Shown: positions 7,805-16,482, numbered from the stretch's first letter. The stretch: 35,070 nucleotides of DNA from Marivivens sp. (GCA_023254495.1 JALRLK010000057.1:1-35070); one strand, 5' to 3'. The notes: generated from the letters alone by a model not told the origin. Numbers and translations are program-made.

Positions 7805-9466
7805 ATGCGTCACGGCGGCCAGATTCTTGCCGATCAGCTCAAACTTCACGGGGTGCGCCGGGTCTTTTCCGTGCCGGGCGAGAGCTTTCTCGCCGCCCTC
7901 GACGGCCTCTATGAGAGCGGTATCGAGAATATCGTCTGCCGCCACGAAGGCGGCGCGGCGATGATGGCCGAGGCACATGGCAAGATGACCGGAACCCCCG
8001 GCGTGGCCTTCGTCACCCGCGGCCCCGGCGCCACCAATGCCTCCGCGGGTATCCACATCGCCCGGCAGGATTCGACGCCGATGATCCTCTTCGTCGGCCA
8101 GATCGACCGCGGCCACCGCGACCGCGAGGCCTTTCAGGAGATCAACTATCGCGAGGTCTTTGGTGGCCTCGCCAAATGGGCCGTCGAGATCGTCCAGACC
8201 GAGCGCCTGCCCGAATACATCCGCCGCGCCTTTGCCGTGGCCACCTCGGGCCGCCCCGGCCCGGTGGTGCTGGCGCTGCCCGAGGATATGCTGAGCGCCA
8301 TGGCCGATGTCGCCGACGAGGTACCCGCGCCGATCCCCGCCGCGCCAGACCGCTCGGGCCAAGCCCGCGCGGCGCTCGACTGGCTGTCCGAGGCCGAACG
8401 CCCCCTCGTCGTCGTTGGCGGCCCGCACTGGTCGTCCGCCGCCGCCGCCGATCTCGCCACCTTTGCCGGGCGCGAGAACGTGCCCGTGGCGCTGGCCTTC
8501 CGGCGTCAGGACTATCTCGACAACCGTCACCCCTCCTACGCGGGCGACCTCAACGTCGGCATCAACCCCAAACTCGCCAAACGGATGCGCGAGGCCGACC
8601 GCCTGTTGGTCATCGGCTCCCGCCTCGGCGATATCGCCACGCAAGGCTACGCGCTCTTCGATGCCCCCGGCCCACGCCCGAAGATCGCCCATATCCACGC
8701 CGACGCCGACGAGATCGGCCGGGTCTTTACCCCAGACCTCTCAGTGGTGAGCGACGGCCCCTCTTTCGTCGCCGCTCTCGCGGCCTTGAACGGCACCGGT
8801 AAGGACTGGTCCAACTGGACCGCCGCCGTCCGCGCCGATTACCTCGGATGGGCCAAACCCTTCCCGAGCCCAGGCGACGTGAAACAGGAAGAGGTGATCG
8901 CCTGGCTTTCGGCCAATCTGTCAGAAGATGCGATCGTCACCAACGGCGCCGGCAACTACGCCGCCTGGCTGCACCGCTATTTCACCTACAAAGGCTACCG
9001 CACCCAACTTGCCCCGACCTCGGGCTCGATGGGCTACGGCTTTCCTGCCGCCGTCTCGGCCGCGCTGGAAAACCCCGAGAAGACAGTCGTCTGCCTCGCG
9101 GGTGATGGTTGTTTCCAGATGACCCTGAACGAGTTGTCGACCGCCAAACAATATGGCGCGACGCCGATCGTCGTTGTCGTCAACAACGGCCGCTATGGCA
9201 CGATCCGGATGCATCAGGAAAAGCACTATCCGGGCCGCGTCTCCGGCACGATGCTGCAAAACCCCGATTTCGCCGCCCTCGCCCGTGCCTATGGCGGACA
9301 CGGCGAGACCGTGCGGAAGACCGAGGAATTCGCCTCCGCATTCACCCGCGCCAAAGCCTCGAACCTACCGGCAGTGATTGAACTCATTGTCGACGAACAG
9401 GCGCTGGGCACCTCGCTGACCCTTGACGCAGCCCGCGCCGCCGGCGAGGCCGCGAAAAAGAAATAG
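7805..9466 (+). CDS. Thiamine diphosphate-dependent enzyme, acetolactate synthase-like
   Basis: A 553-aa enzyme with the three domains of the POX/ALS family. The N-terminal Pyr domain carries the ThDP-activating Glu48 in CRHEGGAAMMAEA and GPGATNA; a central Rossmann-like domain follows (PLVVVGGP, ADRLLVIGSRLGD); the C-terminal PP domain has the ThDP/Mg motif AGDGCFQMTLNELSTA...VVVNNGRYG (about residues 434-466). GGGGAGGA lies just upstream of the ATG. No regulatory subunit gene (ilvH) follows, so it is probably not the main valine/isoleucine enzyme. It may be a catabolic decarboxylase or carboligase; the substrate is not readable. Confidence 0.88.
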   Translation: MRHGGQILADQLKLHGVRRVFSVPGESFLAALDGLYESGIENIVCRHEGGAAMMAEAHGKMTGTPGVAFVTRGPGATNASAGIHIARQDSTPMILFVGQIDRGHRDREAFQEINYREVFGGLAKWAVEIVQTERLPEYIRRAFAVATSGRPGPVVLALPEDMLSAMADVADEVPAPIPAAPDRSGQARAALDWLSEAERPLVVVGGPHWSSAAAADLATFAGRENVPVALAFRRQDYLDNRHPSYAGDLNVGINPKLAKRMREADRLLVIGSRLGDIATQGYALFDAPGPRPKIAHIHADADEIGRVFTPDLSVVSDGPSFVAALAALNGTGKDWSNWTAAVRADYLGWAKPFPSPGDVKQEEVIAWLSANLSEDAIVTNGAGNYAAWLHRYFTYKGYRTQLAPTSGSMGYGFPAAVSAALENPEKTVVCLAGDGCFQMTLNELSTAKQYGATPIVVVVNNGRYGTIRMHQEKHYPGRVSGTMLQNPDFAALARAYGGHGETVRKTEEFASAFTRAKASNLPAVIELIVDEQALGTSLTLDAARAAGEAAKKK

Positions 9467-9592
9467 GGGGCGCTGCCCCCTCTGCCTTCGGCATTCACCC
9501 CCGGAGTATTTGGAGCCAAAAGAAATTGCCGCTTCTTTTGGCCGAAAATACTGCCGGGGGAGTCTCCGTCAGGAGAGGGGGGCAGAGCCCCC
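9467..9592. repeat. Facing pair of GGAGTATTT/GCCAAAAGAA repeat units, likely bidirectional terminator
   Basis: Two copies of one intergenic repeat face each other between convergent genes. The left unit (9467-9525) has a GGGGGC..GCCCCC hairpin, then CCCCCGGAGTATTT and GCCAAAAGAAA. The right unit (9532-9592) is its imperfect reverse complement, ending in another GGGGGCTCTGCCCCC hairpin when read on the minus strand. The arrangement makes a roughly 126-bp imperfect palindrome that would form strong RNA hairpins in both directions. Related units lie at 26821-26856 and 31264-31329. I associate this repeat type with Rhodobacteraceae genomes; that is recollection, not a search. Confidence 0.75.
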
Positions 9593-10200
9593 TAAAACTC
9601 GACGCCGATCTGCGCCTTGATGCCGGATCGGAAGGGGTGCTTGATCAGCTCCATTTCGGTGACGAGGTCGGCGATCTCGATCAGGTCGTCATGCGCGTTG
9701 CGACCGGTGAGGACGACATGGGTCATCGGCGGCTTTTCCTCGGTGAGGAAGCTCACGACATCGGCGATATCGACATAGTCATAGCGGATGGCGATGTTGA
9801 TCTCATCAAGAAGCACCATCTTGTTGGCCGGATCACGGATCAGCTCTTTGGCTTTCTCCCAGGCAACCTGCGCCATTTCGGTGTCGCGGGATTTGTCCTG
9901 GGTCTCCCAGGTAAAGCCCTCGCCCATCGTGTGGAACTCGCAGATGTCCGAGAAGGACCGCAGGATCAGGTCGCGCTCGCCGGTGCTCATCCCGCCTTTG
10001 ATGAACTGCACCACTGCGCTTTTCATCCCGTGCGCGATGCAGCGGAAGATCATGCCGAAGGCGGCGGAGGATTTGCCCTTGCCCTTGCCGGTATGGACGA
10101 TGATCAGGCCCTTCTGGTCGGTCTTCGTGGCCATGATCTTGTCGCGGGCGGCCTTTTTCTTGGCCATCTTCTTGGCGTGGCGGTCGTCGTCTTCGGTCAT
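9592..10200 (-). CDS. cobO: Cob(I)yrinic acid a,c-diamide adenosyltransferase
   Basis: A 202-aa CobA/CobO/BtuR-type corrinoid adenosyltransferase. It transfers the 5'-deoxyadenosyl group from ATP to Co(I) of cobyrinate diamide. A Lys-rich N-terminal stretch (residues 1-30) precedes the P-loop HTGKGKGKSSAA (36-47). Other family marks are VQFIKGG, the Walker B-like VLLDEINIAI and VLTGRNAHDDLIEIADLVTEM. The length is typical. Its ATG overlaps the upstream GNAT stop (ATGA), making it the last gene of a cobN-GNAT-cobO transcript that ends in the 9467-9592 repeat. Confidence 0.96.
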   Translation of the reverse strand: MTEDDDRHAKKMAKKKAARDKIMATKTDQKGLIIVHTGKGKGKSSAAFGMIFRCIAHGMKSAVVQFIKGGMSTGERDLILRSFSDICEFHTMGEGFTWETQDKSRDTEMAQVAWEKAKELIRDPANKMVLLDEINIAIRYDYVDIADVVSFLTEEKPPMTHVVLTGRNAHDDLIEIADLVTEMELIKHPFRSGIKAQIGVEF

Positions 10201-10640
10201 AGCGGCCTCCGGTAGGTGATGGACGTGGGGCGATTATAGCCCTCATGCGCGGTACGGGCGAGTTCGGTGAAGCCCATCGCCTCGAATGTACGCTGGTTTT
10301 CAGTGAGCTCGATGCGGGTCTGCAATTCGAGGGCGGAAAGGCCAAGCTCGCGGGCGCGTGTTTCGGCTTGGTCGATGAGGGTGCGGGCGTGGCCCTTGCC
10401 GCGCTCGGATGAGGCGACGGCGAGTTTGCCGAGGTAGAGGGCGTCGGCCTTCGGTGTCAGGACGATGCAGGCCAGGGGTGGCGCGCCGATCACCCAGACA
10501 TCGCTTTCTGCCAGATCATCGATCGTCAGGCGGTGCATTGACGAGGGCGGGTCGATCCGGCGGTCCATGAAGGCGAAGGCCGACTGGATCAGGGCAAGTG
10601 TCTCGGGCAGGTCTTCGGGCGTGGCGCGGCGGGGGGTCAC
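10197..10640 (-). CDS. GNAT-family N-acetyltransferase
   Basis: A 147-aa GNAT protein starting at a GTG that overlaps the cobN stop (GTGA) and ending in an ATGA overlap with cobO. Its start RRATPEDLPETLALI is typical of GNAT beta1-alpha1. The acetyl-CoA-binding motif is LGKLAVASSERGKGHARTLIDQAE, with the RGxGxA pyrophosphate loop as RGKGHA, and the fold ends with NQRTFEAMGF. The acceptor is unknown. The sandwiching between two cobalamin genes with overlaps at both ends implies co-translation and perhaps a role tied to corrinoid synthesis, but that is inference. Confidence 0.88.
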   Translation of the reverse strand: MTPRRATPEDLPETLALIQSAFAFMDRRIDPPSSMHRLTIDDLAESDVWVIGAPPLACIVLTPKADALYLGKLAVASSERGKGHARTLIDQAETRARELGLSALELQTRIELTENQRTFEAMGFTELARTAHEGYNRPTSITYRRPL

Positions 10641-13600
10641 AGGAGGCCCCCGATCCGGGCGCGGGCCGAGTTGGACTTGGGCTGCCAGAGGCCCCGGTCG
10701 ATCGCCTCTTGCAGACGTTGGGCGATCTCGCGCAGGGCGGGGGCGTTGTGTTCGGCGATGAAGTCGCGGGTCGCTTCGTCTTCGAGGAAGGCGCTTTCGA
10801 CCATGTCGAAAAGATGCCCGCGCACTGTGGCTGTGGTGGCGGCAAAGGCGAAGAGATAGTCGACCGTGGCGGCGATCTCGAAGGCGCCCTTGTAACCGTG
10901 GCGCTTGACCCCTTCGATCCATTTGGGGTTGACCACGCGGCTGCGCACCACGCGGGCGATCTCGTCGTCGAGCGTGCGGATCACGGGGCGCTCGGGGCGG
11001 GAATGGTCGTTGTGATAGATCGGGCGATCCTTGCCCTGAAGGCTCGAGACAGCCGCCGCCGCACCGCCTTCGAACTGGTAATAATCGTCGCTGTCGAGAA
11101 GGTCGTGCTCGCGGTTGTCCTGGTTTTGCACAATGGCCTCGACCTGCCCGAGGCGTGCTGCAAAGCCGTCGCGGTCGCGCGTGCCCTCGTCCTTTGCGCC
11201 ATAGCTATAGCCGCCCCAATCGAGATAGGCGGCGCCGAGGTCGGCCTTGTCCGACCAGATGCGCTCGTCGATCAGCGCCTGAAGCCCCGCGCCATAGGCG
11301 CCGGGTTTGGAGCCATAGATCCGCGCTTTGGCCTCGCCCCCTTTCGCACGGGCGGCGGCGGGGTTGAGATCGTCTGACTCGTCCAGCGCCTGCACGGCGC
11401 GGGCCGCGCTGTCGAAGAGGGCGATGAGCTGGGGGAAAGCATCGCGGAAGAAGCCCGAGATGCGGAGCGTCACGTCAACACGCGGGCGGCCAAGAACGCT
11501 TTGGGGCAGGATTTCAAAGCCGGTGACGCGGCGGTTGGCGCTGTCCCATTTGGGCTTCACGCCCATCAGCGCCATGGCTTGCGCGATATCATCGCCGCCG
11601 GTGCGCATATTGGCGGTGCCCCAAGCTGTCACCAGCATGGTGCGCGGCCAGTCGCCGTGGTCTTGAAGGTGCTTCTCGATGAGGAGGTTTGCGGATTTCC
11701 AGCCTAAGGCCCATGCAGTCGGCGTGGGCACGGCGCGGCTGTCGACCGAGTAGAAATTGCGCCCCGTGGGCAGAACGTCGAGCCGTCCGCGCGTGGGCGC
11801 GCCGGAGGCGCCGGGCAGGACGGAGCGGCCGTCGAGGCCAGCCAGAAGGCCGGCGCCTTCGGCGGGGCCACAGGCGGCGACGGTGGGGAGGATGCGGGTG
11901 CGGAGTTCGGTCAGGACTGCTGCCGAGGCGGGGCCGGGTGCGTCTGCTCCATCGACCAGCCTTTGGGTGAGGAGTTCGAGCCGCTCGACCGTATCGCCGA
12001 CGGTGCGCCAGTTCCCCTCACCCGTCAAAGTCTCGGGTCGTGGTCCTTCCCACGCCGCGCCCAGATCGGCGGATAGCGGATCGAAACCCAGCCCTAGATC
12101 ATCCGCCATCGCCCGCAGGAGCGAGGCATTCGCGCCTTTCCCATCGCCGCGCGGCACGCGGGCTAGCGCAATGGCGAGGTCGCGGGCGAGGGTGCCTTCG
12201 GGCGACTGGCCGAAGATATGCAGGCCATCGCGGATCTGCGTCTCTTTCAGCTCGCAGAGATAGGCGTCGAGCTTCGCCAGATCGCCCTCGGTCTCGCCGG
12301 CAAACCCTGCATCCACGGCAAGGCCGGTCACATCCGCGAGCGACAGGATCTCGCGGCGCAGGTGGTCGATGCGGCGGGGATCGACGCCGGCGGCCTCGTA
12401 ATATTCATCGACCAGCGCCTCGAGATCGCGCAGCGGGCCATAGCTTTCGGCGCGGGTGAGCGGGGGGGTCAGGTGATCGATGATGACAGCCTGCGCGCGG
12501 CGCTTGGCCTGCGTGCCCTCGCCGGGATCGTTGACGATGAAGGGATAGAGATGCGGCAGGGGGCCGAGGATTGCCTCGGGCCAGCAGGTCTCGGACAGGG
12601 CCACCGCCTTGCCCGGTAGCCATTCGAGATTGCCGTGCTTGCCCATGTGGACGAGGGCATCGGCGGCAAACACATTCCGCAGCCAGAAGTAGAAGGCGAG
12701 GTAATTATGCGGCGGCACGAGGTCGGGGGCGTGATAGGTGTCGGTCGGGTCGATGTTATAGCCGCGGGCGGGTTGGAGGCCTACGACGACATTGCCATAG
12801 CTCAGGACCGAAAGCTTGAAGCGCCCGCAATCGACCTCGCCTTCTTCATAGAACGGGTCTTCCTCGGGCTTGCCCCAGCGGGCCTCGATATCGCGGCGCA
12901 GATCGTAGGGGAGCTGACCGTAGGCGATCTGGTAGTCGGCAAAGCTGAGGTCGACGCCGCCGGTCCGCACGGCGCGGTCGGTGAGCCAATTGGTCGGCCC
13001 CGCCATCATCGCATCCATCAACGCCTTGGCGTCCGCGGGCGCGTTGTGCAGGCGATAGCCGGCGTCAGTGAGGAGATTCAGCACATGGACCGTGCCCGCA
13101 GGCGTATCGAGGCCCACGCCATTGGCGAGGCGTCCGTCCTTGTTGGGATAGTTGGCGAGGATCAGCGCCACGCGCCGGTCGGCGGGGGCTTTGCCGCGCA
13201 GTTTCGTCCAAGACGCGGCGAGGGCGGCCACAAACTCGATGCGGTCGCCCCGCGCCTGATAGGTGGCGATGGGGCATTCGGTGGCCTCGTCGAAATAGGC
13301 CTGCCCCTTGAAGCTGATGGCGCGGGTTATGATGCGGCCATCGACCTCGGGAAGCGCCACGTTCATCGCGATATCGCGGGCGGAGAGGCCCGCCTTGCCG
13401 CTGCTCCACGCCTCTTCCGTGCCGCCCGAGAGGATCACCTGAAAGACTGGGGCCTGATTGGCGAAAGGCGCGGCGAGCGGGTTGTTGGCGGCGGGATCAT
13501 CCGCGTGGGGGCTGCCGACGGCGAAGGAGGTGCAGTTGAGGATCACCGAGGGTGGGGCCTCAGTGAAAAGCCCCTCGAGCGTCGCGGCGCTCAGGGGGTC

Positions 13601-14323
13601 TTTCAGCGAGGCCACGAAAACCGGCAGGGGATTGAGCCCCGCCCGCAGGAGCGATTTCACCAGCCGATTGATCGGATGCAAACCCGCGCCCTGAACCAGT
13701 GCGCGATAGAAAACCACAGGCACGACAGGCGCCCCTTCGGTCCAAGCCTCGCGTGCCGCTTCCGGCCCGCCAATCCCCGCGCCCGGCCAATAGACGCCCG
13801 CCCGCAAGAGGGGCGCAGCAGCGGCGGGTTTCTCGCCGCCCTCCAGCATCGCCTTGGCATAGCGGAGGAAACCGACGCTGTTCTCCGGCCCGCCTTCGAC
13901 GAGATAGGCCCAGAGGGCATCGTAATCCTCGGGCGAAACGGTCGAGAGCTGGCGCAGCTCGGCATCGGGCTTGTCATCCCCGGGCAGCGCGGCGAAAGGC
14001 ACGCCCGCCTCGTGAAGCCGCGCCGCATATTGCTCGAGTCCGTATTTCCAATAGCCCGCCCCGCCCAGAACCCGCGCGATCACCAGCCGCGAGCGGGTGG
14101 CGCATTGATCCAGATGCAGGTCGACCGACATTGGGTGTTGCAGGTTCATCATGCTCGCAAGCCGCAGCGTGGGCGGCGCGTCCATCTCGCCCCGCGCGCC
14201 CGACAAAGCGGCCAGTTCGGTGTCGGCGGACGAAATCACCACGATGTCGGCAGGGGTCTGCCCGAGGTCGACCGGTTCCTTGCCGTCGTCGATATTGCCG
14301 GGGGTCGCCGCAAGGAGGTGCAT
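10637..14323 (-). CDS. cobN: Aerobic cobaltochelatase large subunit
   Basis: A 1228-aa CobN, close to the usual length of about 1250-1275. It binds hydrogenobyrinate a,c-diamide and inserts Co2+ together with the AAA+ subunits CobS and CobT, which are not in this window. The N-terminus (MHLLAATPGNIDDGK, then IVVISSADTELAAL) and the CobN/BchH-family motif HMGKHGNLEWLPGKAVALS near residues 555-575 are visible, as are the C-terminal YSYGAKDEG and LLDSDDYYQFEGG segments. AAGGGG lies at ribosome-binding distance from the ATG at 14323. The stop overlaps the following GNAT start by 4 nt. The frame is intact. Confidence 0.97.
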   Translation of the reverse strand: MHLLAATPGNIDDGKEPVDLGQTPADIVVISSADTELAALSGARGEMDAPPTLRLASMMNLQHPMSVDLHLDQCATRSRLVIARVLGGAGYWKYGLEQYAARLHEAGVPFAALPGDDKPDAELRQLSTVSPEDYDALWAYLVEGGPENSVGFLRYAKAMLEGGEKPAAAAPLLRAGVYWPGAGIGGPEAAREAWTEGAPVVPVVFYRALVQGAGLHPINRLVKSLLRAGLNPLPVFVASLKDPLSAATLEGLFTEAPPSVILNCTSFAVGSPHADDPAANNPLAAPFANQAPVFQVILSGGTEEAWSSGKAGLSARDIAMNVALPEVDGRIITRAISFKGQAYFDEATECPIATYQARGDRIEFVAALAASWTKLRGKAPADRRVALILANYPNKDGRLANGVGLDTPAGTVHVLNLLTDAGYRLHNAPADAKALMDAMMAGPTNWLTDRAVRTGGVDLSFADYQIAYGQLPYDLRRDIEARWGKPEEDPFYEEGEVDCGRFKLSVLSYGNVVVGLQPARGYNIDPTDTYHAPDLVPPHNYLAFYFWLRNVFAADALVHMGKHGNLEWLPGKAVALSETCWPEAILGPLPHLYPFIVNDPGEGTQAKRRAQAVIIDHLTPPLTRAESYGPLRDLEALVDEYYEAAGVDPRRIDHLRREILSLADVTGLAVDAGFAGETEGDLAKLDAYLCELKETQIRDGLHIFGQSPEGTLARDLAIALARVPRGDGKGANASLLRAMADDLGLGFDPLSADLGAAWEGPRPETLTGEGNWRTVGDTVERLELLTQRLVDGADAPGPASAAVLTELRTRILPTVAACGPAEGAGLLAGLDGRSVLPGASGAPTRGRLDVLPTGRNFYSVDSRAVPTPTAWALGWKSANLLIEKHLQDHGDWPRTMLVTAWGTANMRTGGDDIAQAMALMGVKPKWDSANRRVTGFEILPQSVLGRPRVDVTLRISGFFRDAFPQLIALFDSAARAVQALDESDDLNPAAARAKGGEAKARIYGSKPGAYGAGLQALIDERIWSDKADLGAAYLDWGGYSYGAKDEGTRDRDGFAARLGQVEAIVQNQDNREHDLLDSDDYYQFEGGAAAAVSSLQGKDRPIYHNDHSRPERPVIRTLDDEIARVVRSRVVNPKWIEGVKRHGYKGAFEIAATVDYLFAFAATTATVRGHLFDMVESAFLEDEATRDFIAEHNAPALREIAQRLQEAIDRGLWQPKSNSARARIGGLL

Positions 14324-14391
14324 CAGATCGCCCCTTGTGGCAGGATGGCTCTTGCGGCAAAGGGCGCGGAAAGACGCGAAAGGACGCGATC

Positions 14392-14559
14392 ATGGATTAC
14401 GGAAAGTCGGGCAACCCCAAAGGCGGCAAGCACGAGCCGCGCAACGCCTATGGGCAGAGCCGCGGCGCGCCCAAGGATATGGGCCGCAAAGAGGCCGACA
14501 AGGCCGCCCTTCTGGCCAAGATGAAGGCCAACGCCGAGAAGGCGAAGAAGAGCGAATAG
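14392..14559 (+). CDS. Small lysine-rich protein of unknown function
   Basis: A 55-aa basic protein with AAGGA upstream of the ATG at 14392. The N-terminal half is Gly/Lys/Asn-rich (GKSGNPKGGKHEPRNAYG); the C-terminal half is an Ala/Lys helix (KAALLAKMKANAEKAKKSE). No signal peptide, membrane segment or metal motif is seen. It lies on the plus strand between cobN and a GNAT gene, which are both on the minus strand, and fits the gap almost exactly. The codon pattern and ribosome-binding site look genuine. A nucleic-acid-binding role is possible from the charge, but no family is recognised. Confidence 0.65.
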   Translation: MDYGKSGNPKGGKHEPRNAYGQSRGAPKDMGRKEADKAALLAKMKANAEKAKKSE

Positions 14560-14567
14560 CCTGCCCA

Positions 14568-15020
14568 CTAGAGGCGCTTTTCCATAAAGACCGAATGTGG
14601 CCCTTCGACATAGTCGCCAAAAGGGCCGCAATCCTTGAAGCCGAGCCGGCGGTAGAGCCGGTGGGCGGGATAGAGGTCATCGCCCGTCTCGAGGCAGAGC
14701 TTGGTGATCCCCTCGGCCCGTGCTGTGGCATCAAGCGCTGTTACCAGCGCCTCGCCCGCCCCACGCCCGCGCTTAGCGGGATCGACAAACATTGATTTCA
14801 ATTCGGCGTAGCCGTCCTTGCGCGCGAGTGCCACGCAGCCGAGGGCCTCGGCTGCGTCCCAAGCGATCCAGAAGGTGATCGAGGGCACGCAGAGCTCGTC
14901 GATCGACAGGGCAAACATATGCTCGGGCGAATAGAGCGAGGCCAGATAGGCGTGGCTCGCCGTCAGAAGGGCGGTGCCTTCCTTGGATTTCGGATCGGCG
15001 GTGCGAACCTCGATCGTCAT
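14568..15020 (-). CDS. GNAT-family N-acetyltransferase
   Basis: A 150-aa GNAT protein. The acetyl-CoA-binding segment is ELKSMFVDPAKRGRGAGEALVTALDATA, with the RGxGxG-type loop as RGRGAG. The C-terminal YPAHRLYRRLGFKDCGPFGDY matches the usual alpha4-beta7 end and is close to the PhnO/YsnE-like 'phosphinothricin acetyltransferase-type' small GNATs. The start overlaps the cobW stop by 4 nt (ATGA), so it is translated from the cobW message. It is different in sequence from the GNAT between cobN and cobO. The acceptor is unknown. Confidence 0.88.
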   Translation of the reverse strand: MTIEVRTADPKSKEGTALLTASHAYLASLYSPEHMFALSIDELCVPSITFWIAWDAAEALGCVALARKDGYAELKSMFVDPAKRGRGAGEALVTALDATARAEGITKLCLETGDDLYPAHRLYRRLGFKDCGPFGDYVEGPHSVFMEKRL

Positions 15021-16090
15021 GCGCGGAGCGCCTCCTCGATGGCAGCGCGGTCAAGCCCTGCCTCGCCGATCACCACGAGGCGGGTCTGGCGCGGCTGGGC
15101 GCCGAAGGGCTGATCGAAATAGGTATCGACGCGGGGGCCAACGGCCTGAAGCGTCAGGCGCATTGGCTTGCCTTCAACGGCGACAAAGCCCTTGATCCGC
15201 AGGATATCGTGATCGCGGATGATCGCGGCGACGCGGTCGGCGAAGGCTTTGGGATCGGTGATCTCGCCACGGGTGACGACAAAACTTTCAAACTCGTCAT
15301 GGCCGTGATCGTGGTGGTCGTGGTGATCGTCGTGGTCATCATCCTCGTCATCGTCGTGATGGTGGTGATGATGGATCTCGTGCCGAGCCTCGAGGTCGTT
15401 CTCGGCGCCAATCCCTTGGCCCAAGAGAACATCGACCGGCAGCGCCCCCATCGAGGCGCGGACCACCTGAACGCCCTCACGGCTCTCGCCCTTGAGGCGG
15501 CTTGCCAAGGCTTCCGCCTCGTCGTCGGTCAGAAGGTCGGTCTTGTTGACCACGATCATGTCAGCGCATGCGATCTGATCCTCGAAGAGCTCCGACAGGG
15601 GCGTTTCGTGGTCCAGGTTCTCGTCCATCGCCCGCTGGGCATCGACCGCCGCCACATTGTGGGCAAAGCGCCCCTCGGTCACGGCCTTGCCGTCGACCAC
15701 GGTCACCACGCCGTCAACGGTCACACGAGTCGAAATCCCCGGCCAGTTGAAGGCGCGGACGAGCGGCTGCGGCAGAGCGAGGCCCGAGGTCTCGATCACG
15801 ATGTGATCGGGGCGGTTTTCGCGAGCGAGAAGCTTTTCCATCGTCGGGATGAAATCCTCGGCCACGGTGCAGCATATGCAGCCGTTCGAGAGCTCCATGA
15901 TATCGTCCTCGGTGCAGGTCTCGGCCCCGCAGCCCTTGAGGATATCGCCATCGACCCCCAGATCGCCAAACTCGTTGATGATGAGGGCAATGCGCTTGCC
16001 TTCGGCGTTTTGCAGCATATGGCGGATCAGCGTTGTCTTGCCGGCACCGAGAAAGCCGGTCACGACTGTTGCTGGAATCTTGGCAGGCAT
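15017..16090 (-). CDS. cobW: Cobalamin-cluster GTPase/metallochaperone
   Basis: A 357-aa G3E-family GTPase. It has Walker A GFLGAGKTT (residues 12-20), the metal-binding CICC motif (71-74, in LSNGCICCTV), Walker B region IVIETSGLALPQPL and the base-specificity motif NKTD (182-185). A His/Asp tract at about 237-264 separates it from the CobW C-terminal domain. Family members load metal ions in a GTP-dependent way, and CobW is thought to deliver Co2+ to CobN. It diverges from a DUF1636 gene with a 59-bp spacer. The next genes on its strand are the GNAT gene and, after a gap, cobN. Confidence 0.95.
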   Translation of the reverse strand: MPAKIPATVVTGFLGAGKTTLIRHMLQNAEGKRIALIINEFGDLGVDGDILKGCGAETCTEDDIMELSNGCICCTVAEDFIPTMEKLLARENRPDHIVIETSGLALPQPLVRAFNWPGISTRVTVDGVVTVVDGKAVTEGRFAHNVAAVDAQRAMDENLDHETPLSELFEDQIACADMIVVNKTDLLTDDEAEALASRLKGESREGVQVVRASMGALPVDVLLGQGIGAENDLEARHEIHHHHHHDDDEDDDHDDHHDHHDHGHDEFESFVVTRGEITDPKAFADRVAAIIRDHDILRIKGFVAVEGKPMRLTLQAVGPRVDTYFDQPFGAQPRQTRLVVIGEAGLDRAAIEEALRA

Positions 16091-16149
16091 GGCGGTCTCC
16101 GTTATCTGACCTTGTTCATGTGACCCAAACGGGCCGGAAAGGAAAGACG

Positions 16150-16482
16150 ATGACGCAGCGCATCACCATCTGTTCGGGGTGCCGGGCGGCCGACGGTCAG
16201 CCGCAGGGCGATGTGATGGCAGCCGCGCTTCAGAGCCTTGTGGGCGATCTCGCCTCGGTCGGCACGACCGATTGCATGATCGTCTGCGGCCAGCCTGTTA
16301 CCGTATCGGTCCGCGAAGAGGGCAAGGCTGCCTATCTCTTCTCCGGCGTCGATCCCGCCTCGCAGGTCGAAGAGCTTGCCACCTTTGCCCGTCTCTATGC
16401 CGATGCGCCCGATGGGATCATCGACGATGTGCGCCCCTGCGGCGAGCTGCGCTTCCGCCTGATCGGCCGCATTCCCGGCTAA
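16150..16482 (+). CDS. DUF1636 metal-binding-like protein
   Basis: A 110-aa protein of the DUF1636 type, found next to cobalamin genes. It opens RITICSGCRAADGQ with a CxxC pair and has a second Cys pair in DCMIVCGQPVTV, then a conserved SGVDP and a helix (QVEELATFARLYADAPDG). The pattern recalls thioredoxin-like [2Fe-2S] ferredoxins, which suggests an Fe-S or metal site. GGAAAGGAAAG lies ahead of the ATG at 16150. The end overlaps the convergent cbtA stop by 3 nt. A paralogue lies at 24303-24674. A role in cobalt handling or electron supply is inference from context. Confidence 0.8.
   Translation: MTQRITICSGCRAADGQPQGDVMAAALQSLVGDLASVGTTDCMIVCGQPVTVSVREEGKAAYLFSGVDPASQVEELATFARLYADAPDGIIDDVRPCGELRFRLIGRIPG

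Noticed and set aside
7499-8698. A 399-codon minus-strand frame opposite the VOC and thiamine-diphosphate genes.
   Set aside because: Shadow of two well-supported genes on the plus strand.
9467-9592. The inverted repeat as an insertion-sequence remnant.
   Set aside because: No transposase remnant or target duplication; similar single units occur elsewhere, so a dispersed intergenic repeat fits better.
12635-14524. A 629-codon open frame on the plus strand opposite cobN.
   Set aside because: Antisense to a clear cobN; composition is Gly/Arg/His-rich as expected for a shadow frame in GC-rich DNA, with no recognisable domain.
15299-15381. Simple-sequence repeat of ATG/GTG-type triplets.
   Set aside because: It is the His/Asp codon tract of cobW read on the other strand.
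16091-16149. Riboswitch in the cobW/DUF1636 spacer.
   Set aside because: At 59 bp it is too short for the aptamer, and no core element is present.
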